A program made the translations under genes and the position numbers. Below the pieces are notes generated by a model, which was given only the letters and a program-made list of their open reading frames with translations, did no database searches and was not told the origin of the DNA. 64,000 bases of DNA from Symbiodinium natans (Eukaryota; Sar; Dinophyceae; Suessiales; Symbiodiniaceae): NCBI GenBank assembly GCA_905221605.1, contig CAJNDS010000168.1, positions 62,001 to 126,000 on the forward strand, in the 5' to 3' direction. Of the stretch, positions 13,401 to 23,000 are shown one piece after another (position 1 is the stretch's first letter; every line of letters begins with the position of its first letter).

Positions 13401-15871
13401 AGTCCCTGGGCCCAGTAGGTGGTGTTTTCAGCACTCGTGGCCTGCCGCCAGCTGGCGCGGTGGAGAGCGAAGCCCACCACGCCGGAGCCCAGGCTGATGG
13501 CGACGAGCAGCGCCCCGAAGACGTAGAGGCCGCTGCGGACGTACGTCACGGCAACGTAGACGTCGGAGACCATGTCGACGACCCACAGGCCTGCCGTAAG
13601 GGCGATCCCAGCCCGCCCTGCGAAGGCGTACGTGTACACGGTTTTCGCCGCGAGCGCTGCAAGCGCCGCGCAGGCGAGGCCGCCGGCGAAGGCCCACCTG
13701 CGTGAGGGAGCTGACAGTTGGAAGCTTCAGATTCCAGGAGGGGTGGAGGGGGGACCTGTGAACCGCAGATCCCATGACCTTCATCACAACCCTCCCTTCC
13801 CTGCGCCTCTCGGCAGCCACAAAGGCGGCTGCATCAGCTACGAGCCCCATGTTTCGCTCCACTTCCTTGCGAGAAGGTTGCAGCACTCTGAGGATTTGGA
13901 GGGCCGAGCTCACTTGAGGGGCCCGCGCGAGGCGTTCCATCTTGAGGCGGACGCTTTACCCACAAGCGTCGCGAGGATTTGGGAGTTGGGGTCGAGGGTC
14001 GAGAGTCGAAAGTTGTTGAGGGAGGGTGCGCTGTTTTGCAGTGCCTCTGAAACTGCAGCAACTCTTCTTTAGGCCTAGCTCACAACTCGCTCGAATCGTA
14101 CAGAGGCAGTGAGTAGCAAACTAGGAAGGCCCAACCCTGGGTCCTGAGCAGTTCACCTGGGCGACATCGAGGGGTTAAGTGCAAGGCCAAGAACGGCCCT
14201 CATCGAGCACGGGTATCCCTCACCCTGAATCATCTGAACTCCTAAACCCTAAACCCTAAACCCTAAACCCTAAACCCTAAACCCCCCACACCCCCCCCCC
14301 CCGCCCGGCAGCCCCAGGTCGGCAGACCCGGTGAATACCGGTGACAGTGACCCTAAGGTACCCCCCCTCACCCCCCCCTCCCCCGCCCCCCCACGAAGAA
14401 AGTACTAAACCCCAAGCCCCAACTCCCAACATCTCCCAAAATCTTCCGCAGGCGTCGGCGAAGAGGCACGGCTTGAGCCGCTCCAGCGTGCCTTCCGAGG
14501 TGCCTGGGCTCGCGCACATCTCACATCCCAGTACTTACCGTACTTCCAGTACAAGTATGACAGCTTTCCAAGCAGCCGCAGGCCTTCCAACCGGCACGGG
14601 CTGTCGAAGTCGAAAATTGAAACCCTGAACCCCGACCCTGAGGGCAGCCAAGGGCGCTCTGCACGTTCTCGGCGAGGCCGGCCAGGAACCCAGGCGCACC
14701 CTCCTGGCGCAGCAGCCGCCGCCCCGGCTGCCAGGCTGCAGACCTGGGCAGTGTACGGTCCGTGCTTCATGTGCACTTTTTGCCCTAAACCCCAGAACAC
14801 AGCTCTGCCCCCTTTGAGCCCGAGGAGCCACCAGACGCAGCAAACGATGACGGCGCAGACCGCCAGCGAGCCGGCGAGGGTCCGGCCTTGGAGACAAGGG
14901 GGGCTCGGCGGCACAAGGCTTCGGGATGCGGAAGACGGAGCACTTTGGGGGAATGACTGAGTTTCTCTGCTGGGTTGGTGCTGGGTTGACACGTATACCC
15001 GAGCGCCCGAAACCCGAACCCTAAACCCGAAACCTCCCTCGACCCTAAACATCCCTCGACCCTAGACCCCTCCGGACTGTCAAAGGAGCTACATTAGGTA
15101 ATTAGTGACATTCTGGTCCCCATTGGGGCTCCTACTATAGTACGGATCCCTGGGTTTTAAGGGTGCAGTGAGTACCCCCCCAAAAGATAAAATGAAAAGG
15201 AAAGAGCTCCAATCAGGGCGCTGGCCCCAGTTTGTCGGGCCAAGGCGCGCCGGGCGGACGAGCAGCCCGTGATGCTGGGCTCCCGGCCTGCTGAGAGCGC
15301 GCGCGGAGGGAAATCTCTCGCCCACAAAGGCTCCAAGGGGGGGAAGGGGGGGAGGAGGAAGCTCTGTATCCTATTAAACCCTATAAACCCTACAAACCCG
15401 GAACTCTTAACCCCAGACACTAGACCGTAAACCAAACCCAACAGCGGAACTCTAAACCCTATAAACCCTAAGCCAAACCCTGTCCCCTGTTCACTGCTCA
15501 CGCTGTGAAGGGGGAGGTGGATGAGTGGATGACCCATCCACTGAATCCGCAATAAACCCTATAAAGCCTAGAAACCCCGAAAGCAAGAGAAGATAGGAAC
15601 GATGCGGCTCCACGGGGCTCCTTGTGCCAATATCCTCCCTTGAAAAAGCCCTTCGCATCGCAGCCAGGGCGAAGTCTTAAGTCTCTCTACGTCCCCCTGA
15701 AGCGCCCCCGTACGCATTCTCACCCTAAGCCCTGAACCCTAAATACCTATAAACCCTAAACCCCGAACCCCTACAACCTACAGACTCTTCAGACCCTCAA
15801 CCGCCCCACGCGCCTGGCATTGCAGGCGTATGCCAGAGGCGTGGGAGCACAGAGTGCGGGCGCGAGGCCAT
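1320..15871 (-). CDS. XK-related-like membrane protein with C-terminal ankyrin repeats (multi-exon, 3' end not found)
   Basis: Minus-strand exons chain in phase: 15,871-15,814 (tentative start, MASRPHS), 15,287-15,210, 14,886-14,820 (TM segment ending CVWWLLG), 14,743-14,649, 14,503-14,454, 13,865-13,807, 13,697-13,094, 12,525-12,416 and 11,884-11,679. A further block lies at about 11,290-10,616, followed by one-repeat ankyrin exons at 10,146-10,048, 9,647-9,549, 7,760-7,662, 5,590-5,492, 3,403-3,305 and 1,418-1,320. Donors are GC, GA or GT and acceptors AG then G. The large exon resembles the XK-related (XKR) family: DMVSDVYVAVTYVRSG, EALPSALLQAYAL and, in the next exon, AWRCADVGSRICSWALLG. 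XKR proteins include lipid scramblases; the role here is unknown. Two frame changes, near 11,190 and 10,709, are unresolved: they could be tiny or unusual introns, sequencing indels or decay. No terminal exon or stop was found left of 1,320, so the gene may run out of the window. Confidence 0.6.
1497..1648. mobile_element. foldback MITE-like element, array unit 1
   Basis: Begins CTTGGAGGTTCATGGCACTTA and ends with its near inverse, TAAGTACCATGAACCTCCAAG; the arms pair over about 45 bp (AACCAATTA against TAACTGGTT further in). It contains no coding sequence. It sits about 80 bp upstream, in coding sense, of the ankyrin exon in this unit. Confidence 0.75.
3305..3403 (-). CDS. ankyrin exon, array unit 2
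   Basis: 99 bp, phase 0, acceptor CTGGAG|GCC and GC donor CAGGAG|GCC. It encodes ARADLGAASNDGITAAHEAA then WKGHEGVLRLLQE. The frame is intact and would add one 33-residue repeat if spliced. Confidence 0.75.
3477..3604. mobile_element. foldback MITE-like element, array unit 2
   Basis: Same CTTGGAGGTTCATGG ... CCATGAACCTCCAAG inverted ends at the same place in the unit. The centre is shorter than in unit 1, so internal deletion has occurred since duplication. Confidence 0.75.
5492..5590 (-). CDS. ankyrin exon, array unit 3
   Basis: 99 bp, phase 0, with GC donor. It encodes ARADFGRADNGGTTAAHRAA then QKGHEGVLRLLQE. This is the most diverged first half among the four array copies, while the second half (GHEGVLRLLQE) is unchanged. 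Confidence 0.75.
5665..5803. mobile_element. foldback MITE-like element, array unit 3
   Basis: Inverted ends CTTGAGGTTCATGG (one G lost) and CCGTGAACCTCCAAG. Same position relative to the ankyrin exon as in units 1, 2 and 4. Confidence 0.75.
7662..7760 (-). CDS. ankyrin exon, array unit 4
   Basis: 99 bp, phase 0, acceptor GGGGAG|GCC and GC donor CAGGAG|GCC. It encodes ARADLAAAANDGRTVAYTAA then MEGHEGVLRLLQE. The protein is identical to that of unit 1. The TPAH turn is changed to TVAY. Confidence 0.75.
7839..7978. mobile_element. foldback MITE-like element, array unit 4
   Basis: Inverted ends CTTGGAGGTCCATGG and CCATAAACCTCCAAG. Copied with the unit rather than inserted independently. Confidence 0.75.
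9549..9647 (-). CDS. single ankyrin-repeat exon
   Basis: 99 bp, phase 0, acceptor GCACAG|GCC and GC donor CAGGAG|GCT. It encodes AGADLNAAQSDGRTPAHLAG followed by LHGHVAALRLLQE. Same one-repeat-one-exon architecture as its neighbours. It is closer to the canonical repeat than the copies inside the 2-kb array. Confidence 0.8.
10048..10146 (-). CDS. single ankyrin-repeat exon
   Basis: Exactly 99 bp, phase 0 at both ends, acceptor TGCCAG|GCA and GC donor CTGCAG|GCC. It reads AGADLAAADAAGITPAHMAA and continues QNGHVEALRALLQ, a textbook ankyrin repeat with the TPAH turn and the GHVEALRALL helix pair. It splices in frame to the exon at 9,647-9,549. Confidence 0.8.
10616..11290 (-). CDS. last TM segments and first ankyrin repeats of the XKR-like gene (frame unresolved)
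   Basis: The segment RVCLFQMLFGRKPRRMLRAL lies in one frame (about 11,285-11,200). From about 11,186 a second frame encodes two hydrophobic stretches (ALEALVAAAAVFAVAAALG and VMFEALLGFGICLFPVG). Next comes an ankyrin-like PLHLAVRLGNLELLRSAYE. From 10,709 a third frame holds ARGKQTPAWLAASEGHAAAL to the GC donor at CACGAG|GC. That last repeat is 94 bp instead of the 99 bp seen in its neighbours, missing about 5 bp of the AGAD opening. A GC or GA donor in phase 2 within 10,740-10,850 could rescue the frame; otherwise the gene is broken here. Confidence 0.45.
13094..13697 (-). CDS. main XK-related-like exon (multi-TM)
   Basis: This 604-bp exon follows a CTCACGCAG acceptor and joins in phase to the upstream exon ending GAGAG. 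It encodes about 201 residues with several hydrophobic segments: around LACAALAALAAK, the stretch after RSGLYVFGALLVAIS, and VAVLVFSLAISLASMA. The charged REKTLAALSEALPSALLQAYAL region matches the XKR pattern of an acidic residue plus an S/A-P-Q/S-x-x-L-Q motif. I place the end at ACG|GAGCCC, a GA donor whose GAG repeats at the next acceptor. A GC donor 9 bp earlier (TGC|GCC) is also in phase. Confidence 0.6.
14241..14282. repeat. telomere-like CCCTAAA tract in the XKR-like gene
   Basis: Six exact CCCTAAA copies, followed by C-rich sequence. Located in the intron between the exons 14,503-14,454 and 13,865-13,807, so it is interstitial rather than terminal. Confidence 0.9.
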
Positions 15872-16736
15872 CAAGGCGAAGAACAACCCGCCACTTTGGG
15901 CGCAGGGTTGAATTATACACCTAGTTGGGGTTTAGTTTTATAGCAGGAGGGCCTCTGAAAAGATCTATAGTGCTTGAGGGGTTGTGCGCTCCGGTGTTTT
16001 GCCGTTGGGGCTTCTTCGGGCATGGCCCGAACCGCTGTCACCGATGGAGATTTGTTGGAGGATTTGTCGGAACTGCTCGTGATGAGTAGGAGGTGAGCCC
16101 TCAGAAAGAGTTCCATGTACTCCTGGGCTTGTAGTCTGAGTCTGCGACCCTGGAAAAACCCTATAAGCGCACGTGGGGCCGACGGCCACAAGAGCAAGGA
16201 CCCCCTTCTTCAAACTGCCCAGAACCTATGCTTACCCGGATCCTCTCTTCAGAATTCTGCTCGCTTCTCGCTGGGTTGCCATCCGATTGCAGCTCAGGTC
16301 TGATCTGTGAGAGAGGGTCCGGGTACAAACGCCTAAGCTTCCTAAGCTTCTCAACCCCTAAGCTTGCTTTTCCTATAGGTCTGATGCTGTCTCTTGCTCC
16401 TCATAACCTGAATGGCCTAATGGAAACCTCCAATAGATCCGGATTTCTACAGTCTGCTCTTGCGGCCAGAGGCTGAGGGGTCGCGACTGCACCGTGACGC
16501 GTGGCTTTCGTGCAGATGCGCTGGGACCCCAACTGGTTTCCTAACAGTCTGCAAATCCCACTGCGGCAACCCTTTGAGGGCCTCAGGGTTGGGGGGCTTA
16601 GCACCATAAACCCGATGCCGACCCCTTTTAAACCAAATTAAACTCCCTTAAGTTCTAGGGCAGCGTCCGACCAAAAAAGTAACCCCTACAATAGCCTGCA
16701 ATCGCAGCAACAGTAACCCTTGAACCGTAAACCCGA

Positions 16737-16905
16737 AAACCCTAAACCCCTACACCCCTATACCCCTACACCCCTACACCCCTACACCCCTACACCCCTA
16801 CACCCCTAAACCCCTAAACCCCTAAACCCCTAAACCCCTAAACCCCTAAACCCCTAAACCCCTAAACCCCTAAACCCCTAAACCCCTAAACACCTAAACC
16901 CCTAA
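16737..16905. repeat. octamer telomere-variant array (CCCCTACA then CCCCTAAA)
   Basis: A run of CCCCTACA octamers passes abruptly into a run of CCCCTAAA octamers, one C longer than the usual heptamer. Block-wise homogenisation of each variant is visible directly in the sequence. Confidence 0.85.
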
Positions 16906-18575
16906 ACGACACAAGGGCCTTGGGGTTCTGGGCTGAGGGGTCGGCCGACGAGCGGCGGTTTTTGTCCCGGCCCTTGCGCAGCTCGCCCGTCGAAGGGTGC
17001 ACACACGGAGCTTACGGAGCACTCCGCATCCTGGGCTCCGCATCCTTGGCTCTTGCTTGGGGGGGGGCGGCTTTCCACGGAAGTTCGGGTCTTCAATACG
17101 ATAACGGAATTTACCAATGATCTACTCATATCACAGTGTACAGTATATCCATATTCAGCTTCTTCAAATGATCTACTCACATCACAGTATACGGTATAGC
17201 TATATACACAAGAAATATTCACAGCTCCTGGCATGGGTGGATCTACGGTGCTCCCCGTGTGGCTCGGGGATGCTCAGGGTCAAAAGGGGGGTTTAGGGTT
17301 TAGGGTTTAGGGTTTAGGGCTTAGGGCTTAGGGTTTAGGGTTTAGGGTTTAGGGTTTAGGGTCTAGGGTTTAGGGTTTAGGGTTCTTCGGCAAGTCCTTG
17401 CAGGACCACGGCCACGTGGAGTGCGGAACGCTGGAGCTTGGCGACCTCAGAGGGGTGCGCTTTCTCTTCAGGGGCGCAGCTTTTGTCAACATATGGGAAG
17501 CTGCAGGCGCAGCAAGCACGGTCTGCTAGAGAGATGGAGGGAGAAAGAGAGAAAGAGAGAAAGAGAGAAAGAGAGAAATCCCTGCAAAGCCTGAACAAAG
17601 CCCGTAATATCCCTGAGCTCCTAGAATCCCTGAGCTCTCGAAAGGCCTGAGCCCTGAAGGGTTTAGGGTTTAGGGTTTAGGGTTTAGGGTTTAGGGTTTA
17701 GGGTTTAGGGTTTAGGGTTTAGGGTTTAGGGCTTAGGGTTTAGGGTTCCCTGGCAGCCTCTGAAAAGCCTGGGCTCCGCAGCCAGCAGCGGCACCGCCCA
17801 TGGAACCTCGCATCACGGCGAAATCCGGAGATTTGAAGAAGGGCAGTATGTGCACAATGTATACGTATATACTTATATATATATATGTGTAAAACCAGTT
17901 GTACATATATAACTATGTGTATTTCTATATATATATGTAGACATAGCTATATCTATGAAGCTAGATTTTATGGCTATATGTATGAATCATATGGTTCGAG
18001 GCCGAAACTATCCGCTGTGTTGTTGCTGTTCTATACGATAATGCGCGGCGTATATGTTTATGTTTATAGAGAGAGAGAGAGAGATTTTCTATATCAATTT
18101 ATGTTTGGTATTTATGTTGATATCTTTTTCCTATACATATATATATGTAGGAGCTTTCAGTTGTGAGGACAGGGTTGGATTTGGGGCTTGGGGCGTTTCG
18201 GGTGCAGAGTTTCAAGGCCTCTCGGGAGTCAGGCTTGGTCGTAGCGACTCGTTGAACCCTTCAGCTCTTAGGGTTCGGTTCGGGTAAGCCCTATTCAGCC
18301 CTGCTTCCTTTTCGCAGCACCATGTAGCCAGGTCTTTGACCTGACCTCACATATGTCCATTGTGACGGAGCCAGAAGATTCACGAAATTGTACATAGCTC
18401 GGCTTCTCCTACCGGAGGACGGGTGGCTAACGACCGCAGACGTTAAGCACCTGCAGATTTCTAGTGGGTCTTGAGCACATCTGCCGAGACGAAATGGTGG
18501 TGAAGTACGGCCACCTATAGTGGCAAGCATGATGCGTCATGAGCTCGGCGCTCAGATTCAAAAGTCCAGACGCTG

Positions 18576-18671
18576 CTTGGAGGTTCAGGGGTACATAACC
18601 TACTTAGTTGACTTAAGGGGGCTTCGAACTACAGCTGTATTTGGGGCTGTAAGCACCCCTGAACCTCCAAG
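18576..18671. mobile_element. short foldback MITE-like element
   Basis: CTTGGAGGTTCAGGGGTACA is mirrored by GTAAGCACCCCTGAACCTCCAAG (the last 15 bases are the exact inverse of the first 15). The element is only 96 bp, nearly all arm. Confidence 0.75.
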
Positions 18672-18991
18672 TGCTCTGTCCTGGCAGCCAGCAAGAACCT
18701 GTATGTTGGTCTACTTTCAAGTCCTCCTCTTTACTGCTTCCTTTGCTGGGGGGGGGGGTTGTTCCAAACTAAGGGTCCGCCTTTTAGGGTTTGGGGTTTG
18801 GGGTTTGGGGTTGAGGGTTTAGGGTTTAGGGTTTACGGTGTAGGGTTTAGGGTTTAGGGTAGTTTCTGATGGAACCGCCCGCATCTCATCGAAAGGATCC
18901 TGACAGATCTCGGATCACAATTCTGAATGGCTGAGGCTCGAAAAAGAATCACTGGTACCATGGGCAGAGACGCTAGTGAGCACACCTTCTA

Positions 18992-19298
18992 CTTGGAGGC
19001 TCACGGTACTTACTAACCGAATAGTAACTGCTCCTTATCACCTCATTATAACCATACTAGGGTTTTAAAAAAATCAGGGGCTACTTGTAAGTGGGTTAGA
19101 AGATACAGCACCTTAGAACCTCATTAAAACCATACTGGGGTCATTCAGGGGCTGCTTGTAAGTGGGTTGTATGATACAGTTATAACCCTAAACCCTAAAC
19201 CCTAAACCCTAAACCCTAAAACCCTAAAACCCTAAACCCTAAAACCCTAAAACCCTAAACCCTAAATAGTTGCCCGTTCAGTACCACGAACCTCCAAG
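18992..19298. mobile_element. foldback MITE-like element interrupted by telomere repeats
   Basis: Left end CTTGGAGGCTCACGGTACTTA and right end CAGTACCACGAACCTCCAAG, both flanked by TA. The inside has a duplicated stretch (AACCTCATTA...GGGGCT) and a CCCTAAA tract at about 19,184-19,266 that other copies lack. Confidence 0.7.
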
Positions 19299-19354
19299 TA
19301 GCGGCCCTGAACACCGCCGAGGGCAGCTGCACACAGACTCTCTGACATTTGGTT

Positions 19355-19382
19355 TAGGGTTGAGGGTTGAGGGTTTAGGGGT

Positions 19383-19421
<39 letters not shown>

Positions 19422-19423
19422 GT

Positions 19424-19462
<39 letters not shown>

Positions 19463-19495
19463 GGAGGGTTGAGGGTTGAGGGTTGAGGGTTTAGG
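19355..19495. repeat. TTGAGGG variant telomere-like array
   Basis: About 18 copies of TTGAGGG with occasional slips, flanked by single TTTAGGG units. One substitution has spread through the whole array. Confidence 0.9.
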
Positions 19496-20074
19496 GTGGA
19501 AGACCCTCGCGCGTGCTCGAGGCCTCTGCCCCTGTCTTCAAAAGCAAAAAAACAAGCAGAGCCGGCGCCACATCTCTAAGGGTAGTTACACGGTCCCTTT
19601 ATATGGGCCCTGAAAAGGGTATTGTACCCCATATATACCCCATATATACCCATACAAATTAAGGGTCCTTACATCAGAACCCTAAGGGAGGTTAGGGACC
19701 ACATAAAGGGCCCATGAGGCTACCCTCAGACCATCAAGCGAGGCACTGGTTGAATTAGGGACCTAGACTTAGACTTTACAAGCCTGCCATTCCCCCTTGG
19801 TTCGCCCCTTAAAGAACCTTAATGAGGTTTAATTCTCCTTAAGGTGGGGTAGTCGGGAACCCTAGGCCCTTTTGGGCGCAGAAGGAACCCGAAACCTCAA
19901 GAGCAGCGAGGGACGCACCGCTGGGCTACCAAGAAGAGCAGAACCTCAGGCTCCCTACACCTCTGAACCCTACAGGAACCCCCAAAAACCTTATGAAAAC
20001 CCCATTTCAACCTGTGAACCCTAGGAAAAACCTACAAAAAAACCCTACCCACAGGCCCTGAACTTCCAGAGGCA

Positions 20075-23000
20075 TCACGAGACGACCTGCTGCACGTCAC
20101 TGAGCTCCGCCTCGGGAACCTCATTGAGCACTTGGATGAAGAGCCGGGCATGGATCATCCTTACAGGGCTGGAGTTTAGGGTTTAGGGTTTAGGGTTTAG
20201 GGTTTAGGGTTTAGGGTTTAGGGTTTAGGGTTTAGGGTTTAGGGTTTAGGGTTTAGGGTTTAGGGTTTAGGGGTTAGGGGTTAGGGGTTAGGGTTTAGGG
20301 TTTAGGGTTTAGGGTTTAGGGTTTTCGGTTTCGGGATTTTTGGGAATCAAACGTACGGTCGTCGCTGGGAGCATTCTAGGCCGAAGGGCCTTTCCCACAG
20401 GAAGGTGTTCAGAGCCAGAACCGTTTCCGAATGACAAACTTTCTGGCAATCAGATCAAGTTTGCAGGGGGAAGTGCAGACCGAAGGCCGGGTCGTCTCCG
20501 GACAACGACATGTCTGGAATTAAACTTTCCGTGTCCATTGGGGCACGGAGGGGAAGGTTCTAGGCCAAAAGGGCCTTTCTCCTCAAAAAATGGGGCGTCC
20601 CCAAGCTTTTACAACAAAATGCCATGCCCCTTCGAAGCATAATGAAATACCCTAAACCCTAAACCCCAAACCCTAAACCCTAAACACGAAACCCCACAGG
20701 TAATTGTGACTGCAGCCCCCCTTGGATTTTTTCTATACATACAAACACCAAAGACCCCTAAGGAGACGGAAGAACGTTCTTGAAGTTAAGCGCAAGGTTG
20801 CCGAAAAATCACAGCCGCTGGGCCCTTTTGGGGGGTTTGGGGTTTGGGGTTTAGGGTTAGGGTTAGGGTTAGGGTTTAGGCCTAAACCCGCATCAAACAA
20901 TTTCCTCGACTTTTCTGGATGTCTGCACTTGGGCAGTCCATGCAGGTTGGGCCTCGTTTTACAACAACTCATCTTTCCAGAACCGCTTGGGGTAGCCGGG
21001 CCGAAGGGCCCTTCTCGTCTCAAGGAATACGGAGTATAGAAGCGTATCGACGTACCACAACTTTTGATTTAAGCTGAAGGTGGCAAGTATTCCAGGGCGA
21101 TTTGGAGATGCCTCAAATGCCTCAACCCTGCCCTCCAGCGGAGTTGGCCGGGGTCGCTCAGGAGAGGGTTGGGGTTTAGTCGTTCTGGCTAGGGTTTTGG
21201 GGTCAGGGATTGAGGGTAAGGGCGGGCTGAAACGAAAGAACAGTCAACCTTAGGGGCTCAAAGCCGGGTGGGGATTAGATTGCATGGAAAAAGGAAGTTC
21301 ATTGAAGTTCTCCTACTCAGCACCCAAGCATCAGCTCCGCCGAGAGCTCCGCATGCCCGGCCGAGATAGCCAGCAGCTTCTCAGGGCTCAGGCACAGAAG
21401 GCTCGTGCACGTCCCTGCAACCGCGTAGCCCAAGTAGTGCCAGTCGGTCCATAAACATGCCTCGCACAACCAGTGCCGAGGCCCGACTCGCAAGACCGGG
21501 CTGTCCTTCGACAGCTTCGACACCTTGGAGACCTTCGACACCTTCGTCTTGCTGCTGGGCACGATCGACCCAGGCACTCCAGCACCAAGCCAAGACGATC
21601 CCCGAGCAAGAGTCCAGGTCCTGGCATTCGCTGGGTTGCTTCGTTCGGCATGCGTCACCATGCCTTCTCGCTTGTAGAGCACGAAGTTGAAGGCGACAAA
21701 GATCATCCGCTGGCAGAAGAGCCCAGGCGAGAATAATGCCTCGTTGGGGGCCACCGTCCAGTCTTCGAGACCTTGCTTGGGCAAAGGTCTACACTCTCGT
21801 TACGTATTGCTTTGGGTTACAGCGTGCTGTCTTTAGCCAACCGCCTACCTTTGATGCAAAGGTCTCGCTGGAAGCTGGGATATTTCGCCATGAGCCCAGA
21901 CAGCATCTGATGGCGGCCGATGACGGCCCCAAATGACTCGGTAAAAAGCTGCCCGTGGAGCAGTTCGGGCAGGAGCATGGCGATATCTCGCTTGCTGGGC
22001 AGGTAGACTCTCTTGACCGTCTGCTCCAGGTAGCCTTTCAACTGTCGCTCCAAGGCCCAGGACACCGGAAATGTTTCCAGGAAGTCCTTGGTAGGTCAGT
22101 CACCAGATTACAGCAAAGGGCACATTTTTTTGGGTCGGTTACTTTACAGGGGAACCCTAAACCCTGAACCCGTAAGCCCAAGAGTCAGAAAGCTGGCAGT
22201 CAGCCTCCCCTTGCTGCCGCTGCACACGGCGAATGTCCGAGAGATCGTTGGTCACGATCGACGTGAACATTGAGGCCTAGGTTGCCAAGGTAGGGTTCAG
22301 AGGTTGAGGGCTTGATGCAGACCCTAAACCCCAAACCCTAGACCCTAAACCCTAAACCCTAGACCCTAAACCCCCCACCACCACCACCACCACCCAAAAC
22401 AAACGAAGAAACGACTCCCCTGCAGCCACCAGAGCCGCCAGGAGGACCATGGTCGTTGCTGCGAGGGCAAGGCCTGGCGGGCACCCGCAGGGCGCCCTGG
22501 GCTTAGGGACCACTTAGATCTCATCAAAAGGGTTCAATAGCCCTGATTGAACCCTAGACCTGAATTAAGCCCGCAACCCTAAACCAATAGGCGGGGGGGG
22601 GGGATTTTTAAGGTGCCCCTGGCTCTATATTTTTTTTGCTTCAGTGCTAGTTCAATACAGCACTGCACCGGTTTCCACGGCTTCTGCTTCCGACATGCAG
22701 CACCTGCCTCGATCCGTCTGCGAGGTAAGCAGGACGTTGTCCGTGGTCTTGGAGGGAGGGATCCTGTCAGGGGACTAAAGGAGGGACCCTTATTGAGAAC
22801 CTCAGGGGGTTGTTTCGGGGTATTTGGGGGGCTATTTAGGCATCTTATACCCATGAATCCTGGAAATGGCCCACTCCAGCGTGACGCGGTACTGCTCCAC
22901 CGTCGACAGGTCCATGAAGTCGGAGGGCCCCTCGGTGTTGACCCATCCATCCAAGGCTCGGCCGGACGCAAACCAGGCGCAGGTCAGCCAGTGAAGGCCG

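Larger units (their letters stand above)
15872..20074. other. spacer between the XKR-like gene and channel A
   Basis: About 4.2 kb without a supported gene. It holds C-rich telomere variants at 16,737-16,905, TTTAGGG tracts at 17,288-17,388, 17,657-17,748 and 18,785-18,860, and CCCTAAA at 19,184-19,266. There is also a TTGAGGG array at 19,355-19,495, an AT microsatellite near 17,860-18,150 and two foldback elements. A minus-strand piece at 16,100-15,965 reads EQFRQILQQISIGDSGSGHA and ends in a stop after TTPQAL; it could be a terminal exon of something else, but support is weak. Degenerate CCCTA-rich text between 19,560 and 20,060 shares an end with intron 1 of channel A. Confidence 0.6.

Noticed and set aside
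12236-13705. + strand ORFs of 273 and 214 codons
   Set aside because: Antisense to the XKR-like exons at 12,525-12,416 and 13,697-13,094; no domain.
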